Below, piece by piece: positions 1 to 11,827 of a stretch of 64,000 nucleotides of DNA. Every line of letters starts with the position of its first letter. Within the stretch, counting starts at the first letter, position 1. The position numbers and the translations under genes were made by a program. Under the pieces are notes generated by a model that ran no database searches, had not been told where the DNA came from, and worked only from the letters and a program-made list of their open reading frames with translations. The stretch covers positions 1,130,784 through 1,194,783 of the forward strand of contig NZ_CP023018.1 in assembly GCF_022406875.1 (NCBI RefSeq), written 5' to 3'. The stretch comes from Ectothiorhodosinus mongolicus (lineage in GTDB: Bacteria; Pseudomonadota; Gammaproteobacteria; Ectothiorhodospirales; Ectothiorhodospiraceae).

Positions 1-1
1 T

Positions 2-556
2 TCTGAGCTGAAAGTCTCTGACGTTGAATCTGCCAATGCTGTGGCTCGTGTGTTCACCAACACCAACCTGGCTGCCGCTGGTGGTGTGATCGCCGCGATC
101 ATTGCTTCACGCCTGATCTTTGGCAAAGCTGATTTGACCATGGGCCTGAACGGTGCGATCGCTGGCCTGGTGTCGATCACCGCTGAACCGCTGATGCCGC
201 ATCCCTTCTTGGCGATGATCATCGGTATGGTCGGTGGCGTGCTCGTGGTGCTGTCAATCCTGGCCCTCGACAAGATGCGTCTGGACGATCCGGCTGGTGC
301 CATCTCCGCTCACGGTACCGCAGGTATCTGGGGTGTGTTGGCGGTGCTGCTGTCCAATCCCGACGCGACCTTTGCCGGTCAGATCGTGGGTCTGGTCGCT
401 ATCTTCGCCTTCGTCTTCGTCCTTAGCTTCATCTTCTGGGGCCTGCTCAAAGCCACGATCGGTATTCGTGTCAGCGAGGAAGACGAGTACAACGGTGTGG
501 ATATCGCCGAATGTGGTCTCGAGGCTTATCCGGAATTCACTTCCGGTCGCAAGTAA
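2..556 (+). CDS. amtB: Ammonium transporter Amt, C-terminal part (cut by window edge)
   Basis: Membrane channel of the Amt/MEP/Rh family that takes up ammonium across the inner membrane. The reading frame is open from base 2, so the true start lies outside the window; an in-frame GTG at 41 is not the start. What remains is about 184 residues: transmembrane stretches such as GVIAAIIASRLIFG, the family-typical DDPAGAISAHGTAGIWG with its conserved His, and a charged cytoplasmic tail ending in EAYPEFTSGRK. Amt genes usually follow glnK and belong to the NtrC regulon, but the promoter is not visible here. A strong terminator follows. Confidence 0.93.
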   Translation, partial: SELKVSDVESANAVARVFTNTNLAAAGGVIAAIIASRLIFGKADLTMGLNGAIAGLVSITAEPLMPHPFLAMIIGMVGGVLVVLSILALDKMRLDDPAGAISAHGTAGIWGVLAVLLSNPDATFAGQIVGLVAIFAFVFVLSFIFWGLLKATIGIRVSEEDEYNGVDIAECGLEAYPEFTSGRK

Positions 557-584
557 GCCTAAGCACGATCTTCAAGGAAGAAAC

Positions 585-612
585 GCAGGCGCCCTCGGGC
601 GCCTGCTTTTTT
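585..612 (+). terminator. Rho-independent terminator after amtB
   Basis: GCAGGCGCCC (585-594) pairs with GGGCGCCTGC (597-606), a perfect 10-bp GC-rich inverted repeat, followed directly by TTTTTT (607-612). It lies 28 bases after the amtB stop. The minus-strand side has only a weak T-rich tail, so any role in ending ispH transcription, which arrives from the other side, is less clear. Confidence 0.92.
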
Positions 613-623
613 ATGTGCGGCGG

Positions 624-1559
624 TTAAGCGCGTAATTCGCGGGGGAGTTGGAAAATGACCTGTTCCTTGCGGCCCTGGTTTTCGATACAGGCCTCAACAC
701 CGCGTTCTTTGAGATAGCTAATGACCTGTTGCACCAAGAGTTCGGGGGCAGAGGCGCCTGCGGTCAGGCCAATGTGCTGCCGGTCTTTAAGCCAAGCCTC
801 ATCAATGTCTTCCGGACCATCAATAAGATAGGCTTCAACACCCATCTTCTCGGCAATTTCTCTCAAGCGATTGGAGTTAGAACTATTGGGCGAACCCACC
901 ACTAACATTAAATCGCATTCCGTGGCCAGCGATTTCACCGCATCTTGGCGGTTCTGAGTGGCGTAACAAATATCGTCGCGACGTTGACCCATGATACTGG
1001 GGAAGCGCTTGCGCAGCGCATCAACAATATTTTGGGTGTCATCCATCGACAGCGTCGTCTGGGTCACAAACGCCAGCTTTTCTGGGTTTTTCACCTGTAG
1101 TTTTTCGGCTTGTTCGACATCTTCGACGAGATACATTTCGCCACCTTTGCTGCGATCGTACTGGCCTAGGGTTCCGTCCACCTCGGGATGGCCGGCATGG
1201 CCAATGAGAATCACCTCTTCACCACGACTAGCATGTCTCGAAACTTCCATATGGACTTTGGTGACCAGTGGGCAGGTAGCATCGAAAACTCTCAGACCGC
1301 GCTCATCGGCTTCTTCGCGTATGCGCTTGGCTACCCCATGAGCGCTGAAGATCACCGTGGCCCCATCGGGCACTTCACTGAGTTCTTCGACGAAAATGGC
1401 ACCCTTGTCACGCAGTTCATTGACCACATAGCGGTTATGTACGACTTCATGGCGCACATAAATGGGCTTACCAAACATCTCTAAAGCGCGTTCAACAATC
1501 TCGATTGCACGGTCAACGCCAGCGCAAAAGCCACGCGGATTGGCCAGAAGGATATTCAT
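624..1559 (-). CDS. ispH: 4-hydroxy-3-methylbut-2-enyl diphosphate reductase
   Basis: Last enzyme of the MEP (non-mevalonate) isoprenoid pathway: it reductively dehydrates HMBPP to IPP and DMAPP using a [4Fe-4S] cluster in the cytosol. The 311-residue protein has normal family length. The three cluster cysteines are visible in [11 protein letters not shown] (about residue 12), [11 protein letters not shown] (about 96) and [11 protein letters not shown] (about 198). The active-site stretches AHGVAKRI and VGSPNSSNS are also present. It is the last gene of the leftward ribF-ileS-lspA-fkpB-ispH series, a standard gammaproteobacterial order. Confidence 0.97.
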   Translation of the reverse strand: MNILLANPRGFCAGVDRAIEIVERALEMFGKPIYVRHEVVHNRYVVNELRDKGAIFVEELSEVPDGATVIFSAHGVAKRIREEADERGLRVFDATCPLVTKVHMEVSRHASRGEEVILIGHAGHPEVDGTLGQYDRSKGGEMYLVEDVEQAEKLQVKNPEKLAFVTQTTLSMDDTQNIVDALRKRFPSIMGQRRDDICYATQNRQDAVKSLATECDLMLVVGSPNSSNSNRLREIAEKMGVEAYLIDGPEDIDEAWLKDRQHIGLTAGASAPELLVQQVISYLKERGVEACIENQGRKEQVIFQLPRELRA

Positions 1560-1603
1560 ACATCAATCGCCTGTAATAAGTGCCACAGACCAAGCATAGT
1601 ACA

Positions 1604-2044
1604 TCATTCGCCCGGTGCCTTGACTTCGAGGATTTCGACGTCCACCACAATGGTGTGCCCCGCGAGCGGGTGATTGAAATCCACGCGCACTTGATCAGCC
1701 TCCAATGCTTGGATCACTCCCGGGATTTGGGTGCCGGTAGGTGTATCAAAACCGATCAGCATGCCTAGTTCTAATTCCATATCTTTGGGAAAATCTCCGC
1801 GCGGCATCGTCTGGATGGCGCTGCTGCTAGGCAGGCCAAAGGCTTTTTCCGGCGGCAAGGTGGTTTGCTGGCGCATGCCCACATCTAAACCAGCGATCAG
1901 GCCCTCCAAACACTCGTGAAATTCTCCCGAACCAACAACAAACTCAACCGCTTGGCTTTGCGGTTGCCGGGTATCGTCCACCACGCGCCCATCTTCTAAA
2001 GTGATGGTGTAATGCATGCGAACGCGACTGCCTGGGGTAATCAT
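1604..2044 (-). CDS. fkpB: FKBP-type peptidyl-prolyl isomerase, SlpA type
   Basis: Cytosolic proline isomerase/chaperone of the SlpA (FkpB) subfamily. The 146-residue protein opens with VRMHYTITLEDGRVVDDT, then an inserted flap domain (LPPEKAFGLPSS...), and closes with the hallmark VDFNHPLAGHTI. I chose ATG at 2044 over the TTG at 2047 because it overlaps the lspA stop as TGATG, the usual coupled arrangement. It has no signal peptide. Its place between lspA and ispH matches E. coli. Confidence 0.94.
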   Translation of the reverse strand: MITPGSRVRMHYTITLEDGRVVDDTRQPQSQAVEFVVGSGEFHECLEGLIAGLDVGMRQQTTLPPEKAFGLPSSSAIQTMPRGDFPKDMELELGMLIGFDTPTGTQIPGVIQALEADQVRVDFNHPLAGHTIVVDVEILEVKAPGE

Positions 2045-2514
2045 CAAGAATTCCTGTGTTTTCCCTGCCCGGGAAGTAGGTGGGCAAAGATGAGTAAGAG
2101 GGCACCAACGGTGATGGCACTATCGGCCAGATTAAATACCGGCCAGTGATAGCCGGCATAGTGCAAATCGATGAAGTCGATCACATGACCATGCCATAGG
2201 CGATCAATCACATTGCCAATAGCACCGCCCAGAATTAGCGAGAGTGAGAAAGCAGTCAGGCGCTCGCCTTCAATGCGCCGCAGCCACATAATTAAAATCG
2301 CACTGATGATCAGAGCCAAAACGGTGAAAAACCAGCGCTGCCAACCCCCAGCCTGACTTAAGAAGCTGAAGGCCGCACCTGGGTTGTAGGCTAAGGTGAA
2401 GTTAAAAAAAGGCAGCACCGGGACAGGTGCATAAAGCACCAGAAGGCGCTCAGCAAAAAACTTGCTGAGCTGGTCCAAAATCACCACCAAGGCAGACAGC
2501 CATAGCCAATGCAT
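2044..2514 (-). CDS. lspA: Lipoprotein signal peptidase (signal peptidase II)
   Basis: Inner-membrane aspartyl protease that removes the signal peptide from diacylglyceryl-modified prolipoproteins. The 156-residue length is normal. Four hydrophobic segments are visible, with the family motifs VVILDQLSKF near the N-terminus, FNFTLAYNPGAAFSFL, GGAIGNVIDRLWHGHVIDFI (first catalytic Asp) and FNLADSAITVG (second catalytic Asp). It starts 8 bases after the ileS stop, and its stop overlaps the fkpB start. Confidence 0.97.
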   Translation of the reverse strand: MHWLWLSALVVILDQLSKFFAERLLVLYAPVPVLPFFNFTLAYNPGAAFSFLSQAGGWQRWFFTVLALIISAILIMWLRRIEGERLTAFSLSLILGGAIGNVIDRLWHGHVIDFIDLHYAGYHWPVFNLADSAITVGALLLIFAHLLPGQGKHRNS

Positions 2515-2522
2515 AAAGATTC

Positions 2523-5348
2523 CTAGGCCAAATGGCGTTGTTCGCCCGTGCCGCTGACATTCTCAACGCAACGGCCACACAGTTCAGGATGCTCGCTATG
2601 CGACCCCACGTCTTCACGTCGATGCCAGCAGCGCACGCATTTCTCATGCGGGCTGCGGCGTGCCTCAATGGCCAGTGCTGTGCCGTCAGGTAGCGCGGTG
2701 ACCGAGGCCTCATTTGGTGCATGTTGGCGATGCTTTACGTGGGCCTCGGAGGTGATCAGCACAAAACGCAATTCATCGCCCAGCGTCTCTAAAACCTGCA
2801 ACAGCTCATCTTGGCAATAAACCGTCACATCGGCATCCAGACCCGCACCAATCTCTCCCTCGGTACGCAGCTTTTCCAGCTCCCGACTGACGCATTGGCG
2901 TACTTCCAAGACACGCTGCCAGTCAGCGGCACTGAGCACGGCATCGGCATCCAGAGCGAATAAATCTGAGTACCAGGTTTGCAGGAAAATGGAGGCGGAC
3001 GACTTGCCGGGGATAGCTTGCCAGATTTCCTCGGCGGTGAAGCTGAGGATCGGCGCCAACCAGCGGGTCATGGCTTGGATAATGTGGTACATCGCCGTTT
3101 GCGCTGAACGCCGAGCACGACTATCGGCTTGGGTCGTGTACTGACGGTCCTTGATCACGTCTAGATAAAAACTCCCCAGCTCGATCGAGCAGAAGTGGTG
3201 CACCCGTTGGTAAATCTGATGAAACTGATACTGCTCATAAGCAGCCACAACTTGGTTTTGCACTTTAAGAGCTTGGTCCACGGCCCAGCGATCCAAAGGC
3301 AGCATGGCATCGGCGCTAAGCAAATCCTTTTCAGGATCAAAACCATTCAAATTGGCGAGCAAGAAGCGCGCCGTATTGCGCATGCGCCGATAAGCATCAG
3401 CGGTGCGTTTTAAGATTTCATCGGATACGGCCATTTCACCGCTAAAATCCGTGGCCGCCACCCATAGGCGCAGAATATCGGCGCCCAAGGTATCCATGAT
3501 TTTTTGTGGGGCCACCACATTGCCGCGGGATTTGGACATTTTTTGGCCCAAAGCATCGACCGTGAAGCCATGGGTCAACACAGCGCGGTAGGGTGCTTCA
3601 CCGCGCATTGCTACAGCGGTCAAAAGTGACGACTGGAACCAACCGCGATGCTGATCCGAGCCTTCTAAATACAGATCGGCTGGCAAGTGACCCAGCTCGG
3701 GCCTAGCTTCGGTAACCGTGGCATGGGTGACGCCAGAATCAAACCAAACATCCAGCGTATCGGTGATTTTTTCGTATTGATCGGCTTGATCACCAAGTAC
3801 TTCTTGCGGCTCTAGCGTAAACCAAGCCTCGATCCCTTGCTGAGCCACGCGCTCAGCCACGGCTTCAATTAGCGCCGGCGTATCGGGATGCAGGACACCG
3901 GTATCTTTGTGCACGAACAACGGAATCGGTACACCCCAGTTGCGTTGGCGGGAAATACACCAATCGGGGCGATTTTCTACCATGCCTTGAATACGTGCTT
4001 CGCCCCACTCGGGGATCCAGCGCACGTGTTCGATGGCACCGAGCGCTGCTTTGCGCAACTGATGACGCTCCATGCTAATAAACCACTGTGCGGTGGCACG
4101 AAACAAAATAGGGGTCTTGTGGCGCCAGCAGTGCGGGTAACTGTGGGTGAGTTTTTCACTGTGCACCAGACTGCCGTTATCCCGCATCAGGTCAATGATG
4201 AGGGTATTGGCCTGCTCGGTACTCTTGCCCTCCAGTAAGGGCGTTCCGGTAACAAAGTAACCGCGGGCATCCACCGGGTTGTCAATCGGTAGCTGATAAC
4301 GAGTACCAACGACATAGTCTTCCTGACCATGCCCAGGGGCGGTGTGTACTGCACCTGTGCCGGCCTCTAGGGTGACATGCTCGCCGAGAATTAGCGGCAC
4401 TTCCCGTTCGTAAAAGGGATGTTTGAGGATCAGGCCCTCTAAAGCAGCGCCCGGCGCAAAGCCAATGACTTGGAAGCCCGTAATGCCATAGCGCTGCATC
4501 AGGCCCTCAACCAGCTGCCGAGCCAGCAGCAAGGCTTCACCATTGATTTTCACTAGGGCGTATTCCAGCTCCGGGTGAATGGCCACGGCTTGGTTGGCGG
4601 GCAAAGTCCATGGTGTGGTGGTCCAGATCACCACACTGGCTGACTCCAAATTCGGTTCACCCGCTAAATTCAGTCGGCGCAGCAAGTCTTCGCTATCGAC
4701 GCAGGTAAAGCGTACATCGACGGTGAGTGAGGTTTTATCGTGATACTCCACTTCCGCCTCAGCCAGAGCTGAGCCGCAGTCCAAGCACCAATGCACGGGC
4801 TTATGGCCTTTCTCCAGATGGCCTTGCTCAATGATGCGCCCTAGACTACGAATAATGTCGGCTTCTACCGCGTAATCCATGGTGAGATAGGGATTGTCCC
4901 AATCTCCCAGCACGCCAAGGCGCTTGAAATCCTGACGTTGGCGGTTGACTTGCTCTAGGGCGTACTCACGACAAGCGTGGCGAAAGGCTTTAGCATCAAT
5001 GCCCTTACCAGCCTTGCCCAAAGCTTTTTCCACCTGCAGTTCGATGGGCAATCCATGGCAGTCCCAACCGGGCACATAGGGCGCGTCAAAGCCAGCCAAA
5101 GTGCGGCTTTTGACGATGATGTCCTTGAGGATTTTGTTTACCGCATGACCGATGTGAATATCCCCATTGGCATAGGGCGGCCCATCCGCCAGGACGAACT
5201 TAGGGCGACCCGCACTGGCTTGGCGAATGGCCTGATAGAGCCCATCTTTTTCCCACTGCGCCAACCGGTCAGGCTCGCGCCGAGCCAGGTCGCCACGCAT
5301 GGGGAAATCAGTCTGCGGCAGGTTTAATGTGTGTTTGTAATCGGTCAT
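2523..5348 (-). CDS. ileS: Isoleucyl-tRNA synthetase
   Basis: Class I aminoacyl-tRNA synthetase that charges tRNA-Ile and edits misactivated Val. About 941 residues, the usual bacterial length. Visible signatures are [19 protein letters not shown] (HIGH), the editing-domain [24 protein letters not shown] (KMSKS), WFDSG, and a C-terminal zinc finger [13 protein letters not shown]...LCGRCVENV with four Cys. ATG at 5348 is chosen over the upstream GTG (5354) because it overlaps the ribF stop as ATGA. The short form of this type is sensitive to mupirocin in general; nothing here suggests the resistant eukaryote-like form. Confidence 0.97.
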   Translation of the reverse strand: MTDYKHTLNLPQTDFPMRGDLARREPDRLAQWEKDGLYQAIRQASAGRPKFVLADGPPYANGDIHIGHAVNKILKDIIVKSRTLAGFDAPYVPGWDCHGLPIELQVEKALGKAGKGIDAKAFRHACREYALEQVNRQRQDFKRLGVLGDWDNPYLTMDYAVEADIIRSLGRIIEQGHLEKGHKPVHWCLDCGSALAEAEVEYHDKTSLTVDVRFTCVDSEDLLRRLNLAGEPNLESASVVIWTTTPWTLPANQAVAIHPELEYALVKINGEALLLARQLVEGLMQRYGITGFQVIGFAPGAALEGLILKHPFYEREVPLILGEHVTLEAGTGAVHTAPGHGQEDYVVGTRYQLPIDNPVDARGYFVTGTPLLEGKSTEQANTLIIDLMRDNGSLVHSEKLTHSYPHCWRHKTPILFRATAQWFISMERHQLRKAALGAIEHVRWIPEWGEARIQGMVENRPDWCISRQRNWGVPIPLFVHKDTGVLHPDTPALIEAVAERVAQQGIEAWFTLEPQEVLGDQADQYEKITDTLDVWFDSGVTHATVTEARPELGHLPADLYLEGSDQHRGWFQSSLLTAVAMRGEAPYRAVLTHGFTVDALGQKMSKSRGNVVAPQKIMDTLGADILRLWVAATDFSGEMAVSDEILKRTADAYRRMRNTARFLLANLNGFDPEKDLLSADAMLPLDRWAVDQALKVQNQVVAAYEQYQFHQIYQRVHHFCSIELGSFYLDVIKDRQYTTQADSRARRSAQTAMYHIIQAMTRWLAPILSFTAEEIWQAIPGKSSASIFLQTWYSDLFALDADAVLSAADWQRVLEVRQCVSRELEKLRTEGEIGAGLDADVTVYCQDELLQVLETLGDELRFVLITSEAHVKHRQHAPNEASVTALPDGTALAIEARRSPHEKCVRCWHRREDVGSHSEHPELCGRCVENVSGTGEQRHLA

Positions 5349-6292
5349 TGCCACTGGCTTCCCGTTGGCCGTTGAAAGAACGCATGAGCCAAAGCGATAT
5401 CTTCGCCGATACGCGCGCGCAGCGCATCTAACGACTCAAAACGAACCTCGTCGCGAATGTGGTGCAGCAGGTCCACTTGTATGTGCTGTCCGTATAAATC
5501 ACCCGTAAAATCAAACAGGTGGACTTCTAAACGCAGCTCAGTGCCATTCACAGTCGGCCGTCTGCCGACGTTAGCCACCCCTTGGATGGGGGCGCCCTGT
5601 GGGCCAAAAACCTCGGCGGCAAAGACGCCGCGCACTGCCATAGCGTGTTTGCCCAAGCGCAAATTGGCGGTGGGGAAGCCCAATTGTCGGCCGCGTTTAT
5701 CGCCATGGGCAACGCGGCCATTCATGCGATAGGGTCGGCCCAAGAGGCGCTCGGCATCACGCATATTGCCGGCGGCTAGAGCGGCGCGCACCCGGGTGCT
5801 ACTGACCCGCTCACCATCGATTTGGAAACTGTGCATGTGCACTACCTCAAAGCCCAGTCTCTCTCCCGCTTCTGCCAGTGTCGTAAAATCACCGGAGCGA
5901 TTCTTGCCGAAGCGAAAATCATCACCCACCACCAGATAGCGAACATTCAGGCGGTCGACTAAAAGACGCTGGATAAAATCATCGGCGCTCAAGTTGGCCA
6001 GTGGCGCATCAAAGCGCAGACACAGCAGGCGGTCCACAGAAAATCGGCTCAGCGCCAGATATTTATCGCGGAAACGCTGCAAGCGCGCGGGTGCCTTCTC
6101 ACCCATGAAATACTCCCTAGGTAAGGGCTCAAAACTGATGACAGTGGTGGGCAGGTTGAGCAGAGCCGCTTTTTCCGCCAGCTGACCCAGAACGGCTTGA
6201 TGTCCCAAGTGCACGCCATCAAAGTTGCCAATAGTGGCAACAGTCCCGCGATGGCGGTCCTTCAGGTTGTGCGCGCCGCGAATAAGTTCCAT
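5345..6292 (-). CDS. ribF: Bifunctional riboflavin kinase / FAD synthetase
   Basis: Makes FMN from riboflavin and then FAD from FMN. About 315 residues. The N-terminal adenylyltransferase domain has [18 protein letters not shown] and [16 protein letters not shown], and SSTRVR with the conserved Ser-Arg. The C-terminal kinase domain has [14 protein letters not shown]. The start is set at ATG 6292 (MELIRG) because AGG lies five bases upstream; the in-frame ATG at 6307 has no such site. It is head of the ileS-lspA-fkpB-ispH series and overlaps ileS by ATGA. Confidence 0.96.
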   Translation of the reverse strand: MELIRGAHNLKDRHRGTVATIGNFDGVHLGHQAVLGQLAEKAALLNLPTTVISFEPLPREYFMGEKAPARLQRFRDKYLALSRFSVDRLLCLRFDAPLANLSADDFIQRLLVDRLNVRYLVVGDDFRFGKNRSGDFTTLAEAGERLGFEVVHMHSFQIDGERVSSTRVRAALAAGNMRDAERLLGRPYRMNGRVAHGDKRGRQLGFPTANLRLGKHAMAVRGVFAAEVFGPQGAPIQGVANVGRRPTVNGTELRLEVHLFDFTGDLYGQHIQVDLLHHIRDEVRFESLDALRARIGEDIALAHAFFQRPTGSQWQ

Positions 6293-6361
6293 GAACCTGC
6301 AATGCAAAAGGCAAGATTATACGGGTCTGGTGTTCCGCATGACCACCTTCAAAGCGGATTA

Positions 6362-7921
6362 TTACTCGCCGCTGAGCAGGAATTGTCGGGGCCGTAAGCC
6401 CAGGGCGAGCAGAGCCAGGATGTAGGTGAGCGCGCCTGCAGCAATTAGCAGTAGCAATTGGGTGAGGCGTTGCGGCGCCAACCACTGACTCCACAAAGTC
6501 ACATCCGGCAGCATCCACAGCAGCAAACCGACCAGTAGCGCATTGGCTGTCAGGATACGCAGCAGAAAAGAACGCCAGCCCGGATTTAAGGTGAGGATGC
6601 CACTGCGGCGCAGTCCCAGGAACAACAGTAAAGCATTCAGATAGGCCGACAGTGTTGTCGCCAGAGCCAGACCCGCATGCGGCCCTGCCCAGCCCAACAT
6701 TACCCACGGCACGACAATGGCGATATTAAGAATAATGTTGGCCAGCATGGCAATCACCGCTACCTTGACCGGGGTTTTTGTGTCCTGTCGAGAGAAATAG
6801 CCGGGGGCGAGAATTTTGATCAACATGAAACCAGGCAGGCCGGCTGCATAGGCCATCAAAGACAAAGCCGCCATATGTGTGTCGCTGGCCAAAAACTCTC
6901 GATATTGAATCAAGCTGGCGAGAATCGGCGTGGCCAAAAGAATCAAGCCAAGTGCTGAGGGGATGGCAATGAGTACAGCCAAGCGCAGCGCCCAATCCAA
7001 AGTTTGGCTAAAGCCCTGGCGATTGGATTGCGCATGTTCTTTGGAGAGGCGGGGCAGGATGACCGTGGCAATGGCGATGCCAAACAGCGCCAGAGGCAAT
7101 TCGACAAAGCGATCCGAGAAATACAACCAGGTGATGGAGCCTGCCATGAGGAACGATGCGATCAAGGTGTCAATCAATAAATTGATTTGCACCACCGAGG
7201 TCCCAAAGATGGCGGGCAGCATCAATCGAAAGATGCGCTTCACGCCCTCATGCGCACGTCGCCAACGCGGCCGCGGCAACAGGCCATGGCGCATCAAAAA
7301 AGGGATTTGAAAAGCCAACTGAATGGCACCTGCTGCGAATACTCCCCAAGCCAGTGCCACCACCGGTTCAGAGAAGTAGGGCGCGCCATACAAAGCCGCG
7401 ACAATGAGCGAGAGATTGAGAAATACTGGGGTGAAAGCGGGGACGGCAAAACGCCCAAGGCTATTTAAAATTCCCCCAGCCATCGCCGTTAGTGAAATGA
7501 ATAACAAGTAAGGAAAGGTGATGCGCAGCATCTCCGCGGCCAGCACATGCCGCCCGTCGTCGCCCTGAAAGCCAGGGGCGAAAATGCTGATTAATACCGG
7601 GGCGGCGATAATCCCTACGGCCGTCACCAAAAACAGGACCAGCGTCAGCGCGCCGCTGACATGATCGACCAAGTCTTTGAGCGCAGCCGCCCCCCGCTTT
7701 TCTCGATACTCAGCAAAAACCGGCACAAAGGCCTGCGAAAAGGCGCCCTCAGCAAACAGGCGACGCAGAAAGTTGGGGATGCGAAAGGCGACGAAAAAGG
7801 CATCGGTGGCGCCGCTCGCACCAAAGGTGATTGCCAACACCATATCGCGTAGATAGCCAAATAGGCGCGATATCAGCGTCATGCTGCTGACAATGGCGGT
7901 AGATTTAAAGATTCGGCTCAT
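6362..7921 (-). CDS. murJ: Lipid II flippase MurJ (MviN)
   Basis: Polytopic inner-membrane protein of the MOP superfamily that flips lipid II for peptidoglycan synthesis. The 519-residue protein carries about 14 hydrophobic segments. It begins with the characteristic ISRLFGYLRDMVLAITFG and FRIPNFLRRLFAEGAFSQAF (conserved Arg residues of the central cavity). It lies between rpsT and ribF, a usual neighbourhood. The gap to ribF is about 70 bases with no clear terminator. Confidence 0.96.
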   Translation of the reverse strand: MSRIFKSTAIVSSMTLISRLFGYLRDMVLAITFGASGATDAFFVAFRIPNFLRRLFAEGAFSQAFVPVFAEYREKRGAAALKDLVDHVSGALTLVLFLVTAVGIIAAPVLISIFAPGFQGDDGRHVLAAEMLRITFPYLLFISLTAMAGGILNSLGRFAVPAFTPVFLNLSLIVAALYGAPYFSEPVVALAWGVFAAGAIQLAFQIPFLMRHGLLPRPRWRRAHEGVKRIFRLMLPAIFGTSVVQINLLIDTLIASFLMAGSITWLYFSDRFVELPLALFGIAIATVILPRLSKEHAQSNRQGFSQTLDWALRLAVLIAIPSALGLILLATPILASLIQYREFLASDTHMAALSLMAYAAGLPGFMLIKILAPGYFSRQDTKTPVKVAVIAMLANIILNIAIVVPWVMLGWAGPHAGLALATTLSAYLNALLLFLGLRRSGILTLNPGWRSFLLRILTANALLVGLLLWMLPDVTLWSQWLAPQRLTQLLLLIAAGALTYILALLALGLRPRQFLLSGE

Positions 7922-7944
7922 GGGCGGCTAAACAGGCGGACATG

Positions 7945-7969
7945 AAAAAGCCCGGCGTACCGGGCTTTT
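7945..7969 (-). terminator. Terminator after rpsT
   Basis: GCCCGG (7950-7955) pairs with CCGGGC (7960-7965) around a CGTA loop. A-rich and T-rich flanks on either side extend the stem and give a T5 tail on the minus strand. It lies 25 bases downstream of the rpsT stop and just before murJ, so it probably separates abundant rpsT mRNA from murJ transcription. Confidence 0.85.
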
Positions 7970-7993
7970 ATATCACGAGAAAGTGCCTGACGC

Positions 7994-8254
7994 TCAAAGC
8001 GCGCGGACGCGACTATTGAGTCGGCTTTTGTGGCGCGCGGCCTTATTCCGATGAATAATGCCTTTGGTGACGGTTTGATCAATCACTGGCACGGCAGCTT
8101 GATAGGCTGCGGTGGCGGTTTCTTTATCGCCAGCGCGAACGGCTTTGAGCACTTTCTTCACCGCGGTGCGGAAATGTGAACGAGCCGCCATGTTACGCTG
8201 CCGGTTATTCTCCGCCTGACGGGCGCGCTTACGGGCTGAGGCGATATTGGCCAA
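7994..8254 (-). CDS. rpsT: 30S ribosomal protein S20 (TTG start)
   Basis: Small, very basic 16S rRNA-binding protein of the 30S subunit body. The 86-residue sequence begins [19 protein letters not shown] and ends [16 protein letters not shown], typical of S20. The only in-frame start at the right place is TTG (8252-8254), preceded by AGGAG. The E. coli rpsT gene also starts with UUG, and that weak codon is needed for its translational self-control; the same control may apply here (inference). Confidence 0.96.
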   Translation of the reverse strand: MANIASARKRARQAENNRQRNMAARSHFRTAVKKVLKAVRAGDKETATAAYQAAVPVIDQTVTKGIIHRNKAARHKSRLNSRVRAL

Positions 8255-8293
8255 AGGACTCTCCTGATGAATACAATTCGATAAAAGCGCGAA

Positions 8294-8322
8294 AGTGTGC
8301 CCCGACGGGCGCTTAATGTCAA
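8294..8322 (-). promoter_or_regulatory. Candidate sigma70 promoter for rpsT
   Basis: Minus-strand TTGACA (8317-8322) is a perfect -35 box. At 17 bases spacing sits CACACT (8294-8299), a weak -10. The perfect -35 about 40 bases above the rpsT start is the main support; the -10 assignment is uncertain. Confidence 0.35.
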
Positions 8323-8356
8323 TAATAAGATGTGGTTTTTAAAAGGAGGAGTGATG

Positions 8357-8854
8357 ATGAAAAGACGAAGCGTGAAGAGCTTTTTCCTGATTTTTTTGTT
8401 GTTGTCTTTGGTTTGGGCTCCCGCTCCTTTGATTGCCGGGGATCAGACTGCTAGGGTCGTCTGGCATGTGGATTTTTCGGACCCTCGACGCTTCAGCGCC
8501 ATGCTAACCAGCATCAACAATATGGCGGTATTGTATGAGAGCGAGTTGATGGAGCATGACATTCGCATTGTTGCTTTGTCACATGGCATTCGTTTTCTCA
8601 CTGATGACCCACTCACGGGTACGCCCTTCGTTGAAGACGAGGTATTAGCAGCAGAACGTGACAATCTTCGAGGCCGATTGATGACTTTAATGAGTATGCA
8701 TGATGTCAAAGTCGAGCTATGCGACATCACGCGCACGGCGGTAGGGCTCGACGCGGGCATTTTCTACGATGGCATCGAGATCGTCCCCTCAGGGGTGGTG
8801 CGTATTGCCGACCTGCAAAGTAACCACGGATTTGCTTACTTAAAAGCAGAGTAG
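8357..8854 (+). CDS. Secreted DsrE/DsrF-like family protein
   Basis: About 165 residues. The ATG at 8357 is seven bases from a strong AAGGAGG (8343-8349); an adjacent in-frame ATG at 8354 is possible. A clear signal peptide, MKRRSVKSFFLIFLLLSLVW followed by APAPLIAG, predicts export to the periplasm. The mature part resembles DsrE/YchN-like proteins: an alternating beta/alpha pattern beginning ARVVWHVDFSDPRRFSAML, and one Cys in VKVELCDITRT at the place where related proteins hold their conserved Cys. DsrE-type proteins take part in sulfur relay in the cytosol; exported members are widespread but of unknown function. It stands alone, convergent with proB. Confidence 0.75.
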   Translation: MKRRSVKSFFLIFLLLSLVWAPAPLIAGDQTARVVWHVDFSDPRRFSAMLTSINNMAVLYESELMEHDIRIVALSHGIRFLTDDPLTGTPFVEDEVLAAERDNLRGRLMTLMSMHDVKVELCDITRTAVGLDAGIFYDGIEIVPSGVVRIADLQSNHGFAYLKAE

Positions 8855-8861
8855 CCAGGGC

Positions 8862-11001
<2,140 letters not shown>

Positions 11002-11010
11002 TTAATCCAC

Positions 11011-11038
11011 AAAAAAGCCCCGGGCAGGCCGGGGCTTT
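11011..11038 (-). terminator. Terminator after rpmA
   Basis: GCCCCGG (11017-11023) pairs with CCGGGGC (11029-11035), with six consecutive T on the minus strand (A at 11011-11016). It lies 27 bases after the rpmA stop and immediately before obgE, so part of the ribosomal-protein transcript should end here while read-through feeds obgE-proB. Confidence 0.88.
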
Positions 11039-11064
11039 CGCATTCAGCCTGCGCTGAGCAACCG

Positions 11065-11322
11065 TTAGGCAGGCTGCACGCTCACAAACTTGCGATTTTT
11101 CGGGCCTTTGTTATGAAACACAACCAAGCCGTCCACTTTGGCAAACAGCGTATGGTCTTTGCCACAGCCCACATTGACTCCCGGATGGACTTTGGTACCG
11201 CGCTGACGGACCAGGATATTACCGGCGAGTACGCTTTGCCCGCCATAGCGCTTGACGCCAAGGCGTTTGCTTTCTGAATCGCGGCCGTTGCGTGTACTGC
11301 CGCCTGCTTTCTTATGTGCCAT
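11065..11322 (-). CDS. rpmA: 50S ribosomal protein L27
   Basis: L27 reaches the peptidyl-transferase centre with its N-terminal tail. The 85-residue protein begins [20 protein letters not shown], the invariant L27 start, with no cleavable N-terminal extension of the Firmicutes type. [20 protein letters not shown] follows as expected. It is 19 bases downstream of rplU. Confidence 0.98.
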   Translation of the reverse strand: MAHKKAGGSTRNGRDSESKRLGVKRYGGQSVLAGNILVRQRGTKVHPGVNVGCGKDHTLFAKVDGLVVFHNKGPKNRKFVSVQPA

Positions 11323-11341
11323 GTCTGCTTACCCTATTCAA

Positions 11342-11653
11342 TCAACCGGCAATCGAGGTGATTTCCAGCTCGGTGTAGTGCTGGCGATGACCCATTTGCT
11401 TGCGGTGGTGTTTGCGGCGGCGGAATTTGATGATTTCAATCTTTTCGCCACGCCCGTGCGCCTTGACCGTTGCTGTGACTTTGGCGCCCTTAACCATGGG
11501 CTCGCCAATTTTCACGGCGTCGCCGCTACCAACCATCAACACATCACTGAATTCCACAGCTGCGCCGGCGTCGGCGTCGAGTTTCTCGACCCTGAGCACG
11601 TCACCCTGGGTAACCCGGTATTGCTTGCCACCGGTGGCGATAACCGCATACAT
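11342..11653 (-). CDS. rplU: 50S ribosomal protein L21
   Basis: 23S rRNA-binding protein of the large subunit. From ATG 11653 the protein is 103 residues, the standard length, starting [20 protein letters not shown] and holding [21 protein letters not shown] longer open frame reaches 11722, but its extra 23 codons overlap the promoter, do not resemble L21, and GGAG and AGG lie just before 11653. First gene of the rplU-rpmA transcript. Confidence 0.97.
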   Translation of the reverse strand: MYAVIATGGKQYRVTQGDVLRVEKLDADAGAAVEFSDVLMVGSGDAVKIGEPMVKGAKVTATVKAHGRGEKIEIIKFRRRKHHRKQMGHRQHYTELEITSIAG

Positions 11654-11693
11654 CCTGTTGTTCTCCAAAAAGGGGGTCACGCAAAGAGGCGGA

Positions 11694-11722
11694 ATTCTAA
11701 CTGCGTAGCTGCCACAGGTCAA
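11694..11722 (-). promoter_or_regulatory. Sigma70 promoter for rplU-rpmA
   Basis: Minus-strand TTGACC (11717-11722), exactly 17 bases, then TAGAAT (11694-11699): both boxes match the consensus in five of six places. The predicted mRNA start leaves a leader of about 35 bases before the L21 start. Back to back with the ispB promoter. Confidence 0.75.
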
Positions 11723-11752
11723 ATACTGGCGTCATCTCTTCAGAGAAGCTGC

Positions 11753-11781
11753 TTGACAGCGAACCGCGTCATTCCTAGCAT
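11753..11781 (+). promoter_or_regulatory. Sigma70 promoter for ispB
   Basis: TTGACA (11753-11758, perfect -35), 17-base spacer, TAGCAT (11776-11781, four of six). It points towards ispB, whose ATG is 46 bases further on. With the rplU promoter it forms a compact divergent promoter region whose -35 boxes are 30 bases apart. Confidence 0.7.
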
Positions 11782-11827
11782 GCCGTAAGACTTTTCCCTC
11801 CCCAAGCCCGTTGGCACTGATAATTTC

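Noticed and set aside
11654-11722. N-terminal extension of L21
   Set aside because: These codons overlap the predicted promoter and do not resemble L21; the ATG at 11653 has a proper ribosome site.
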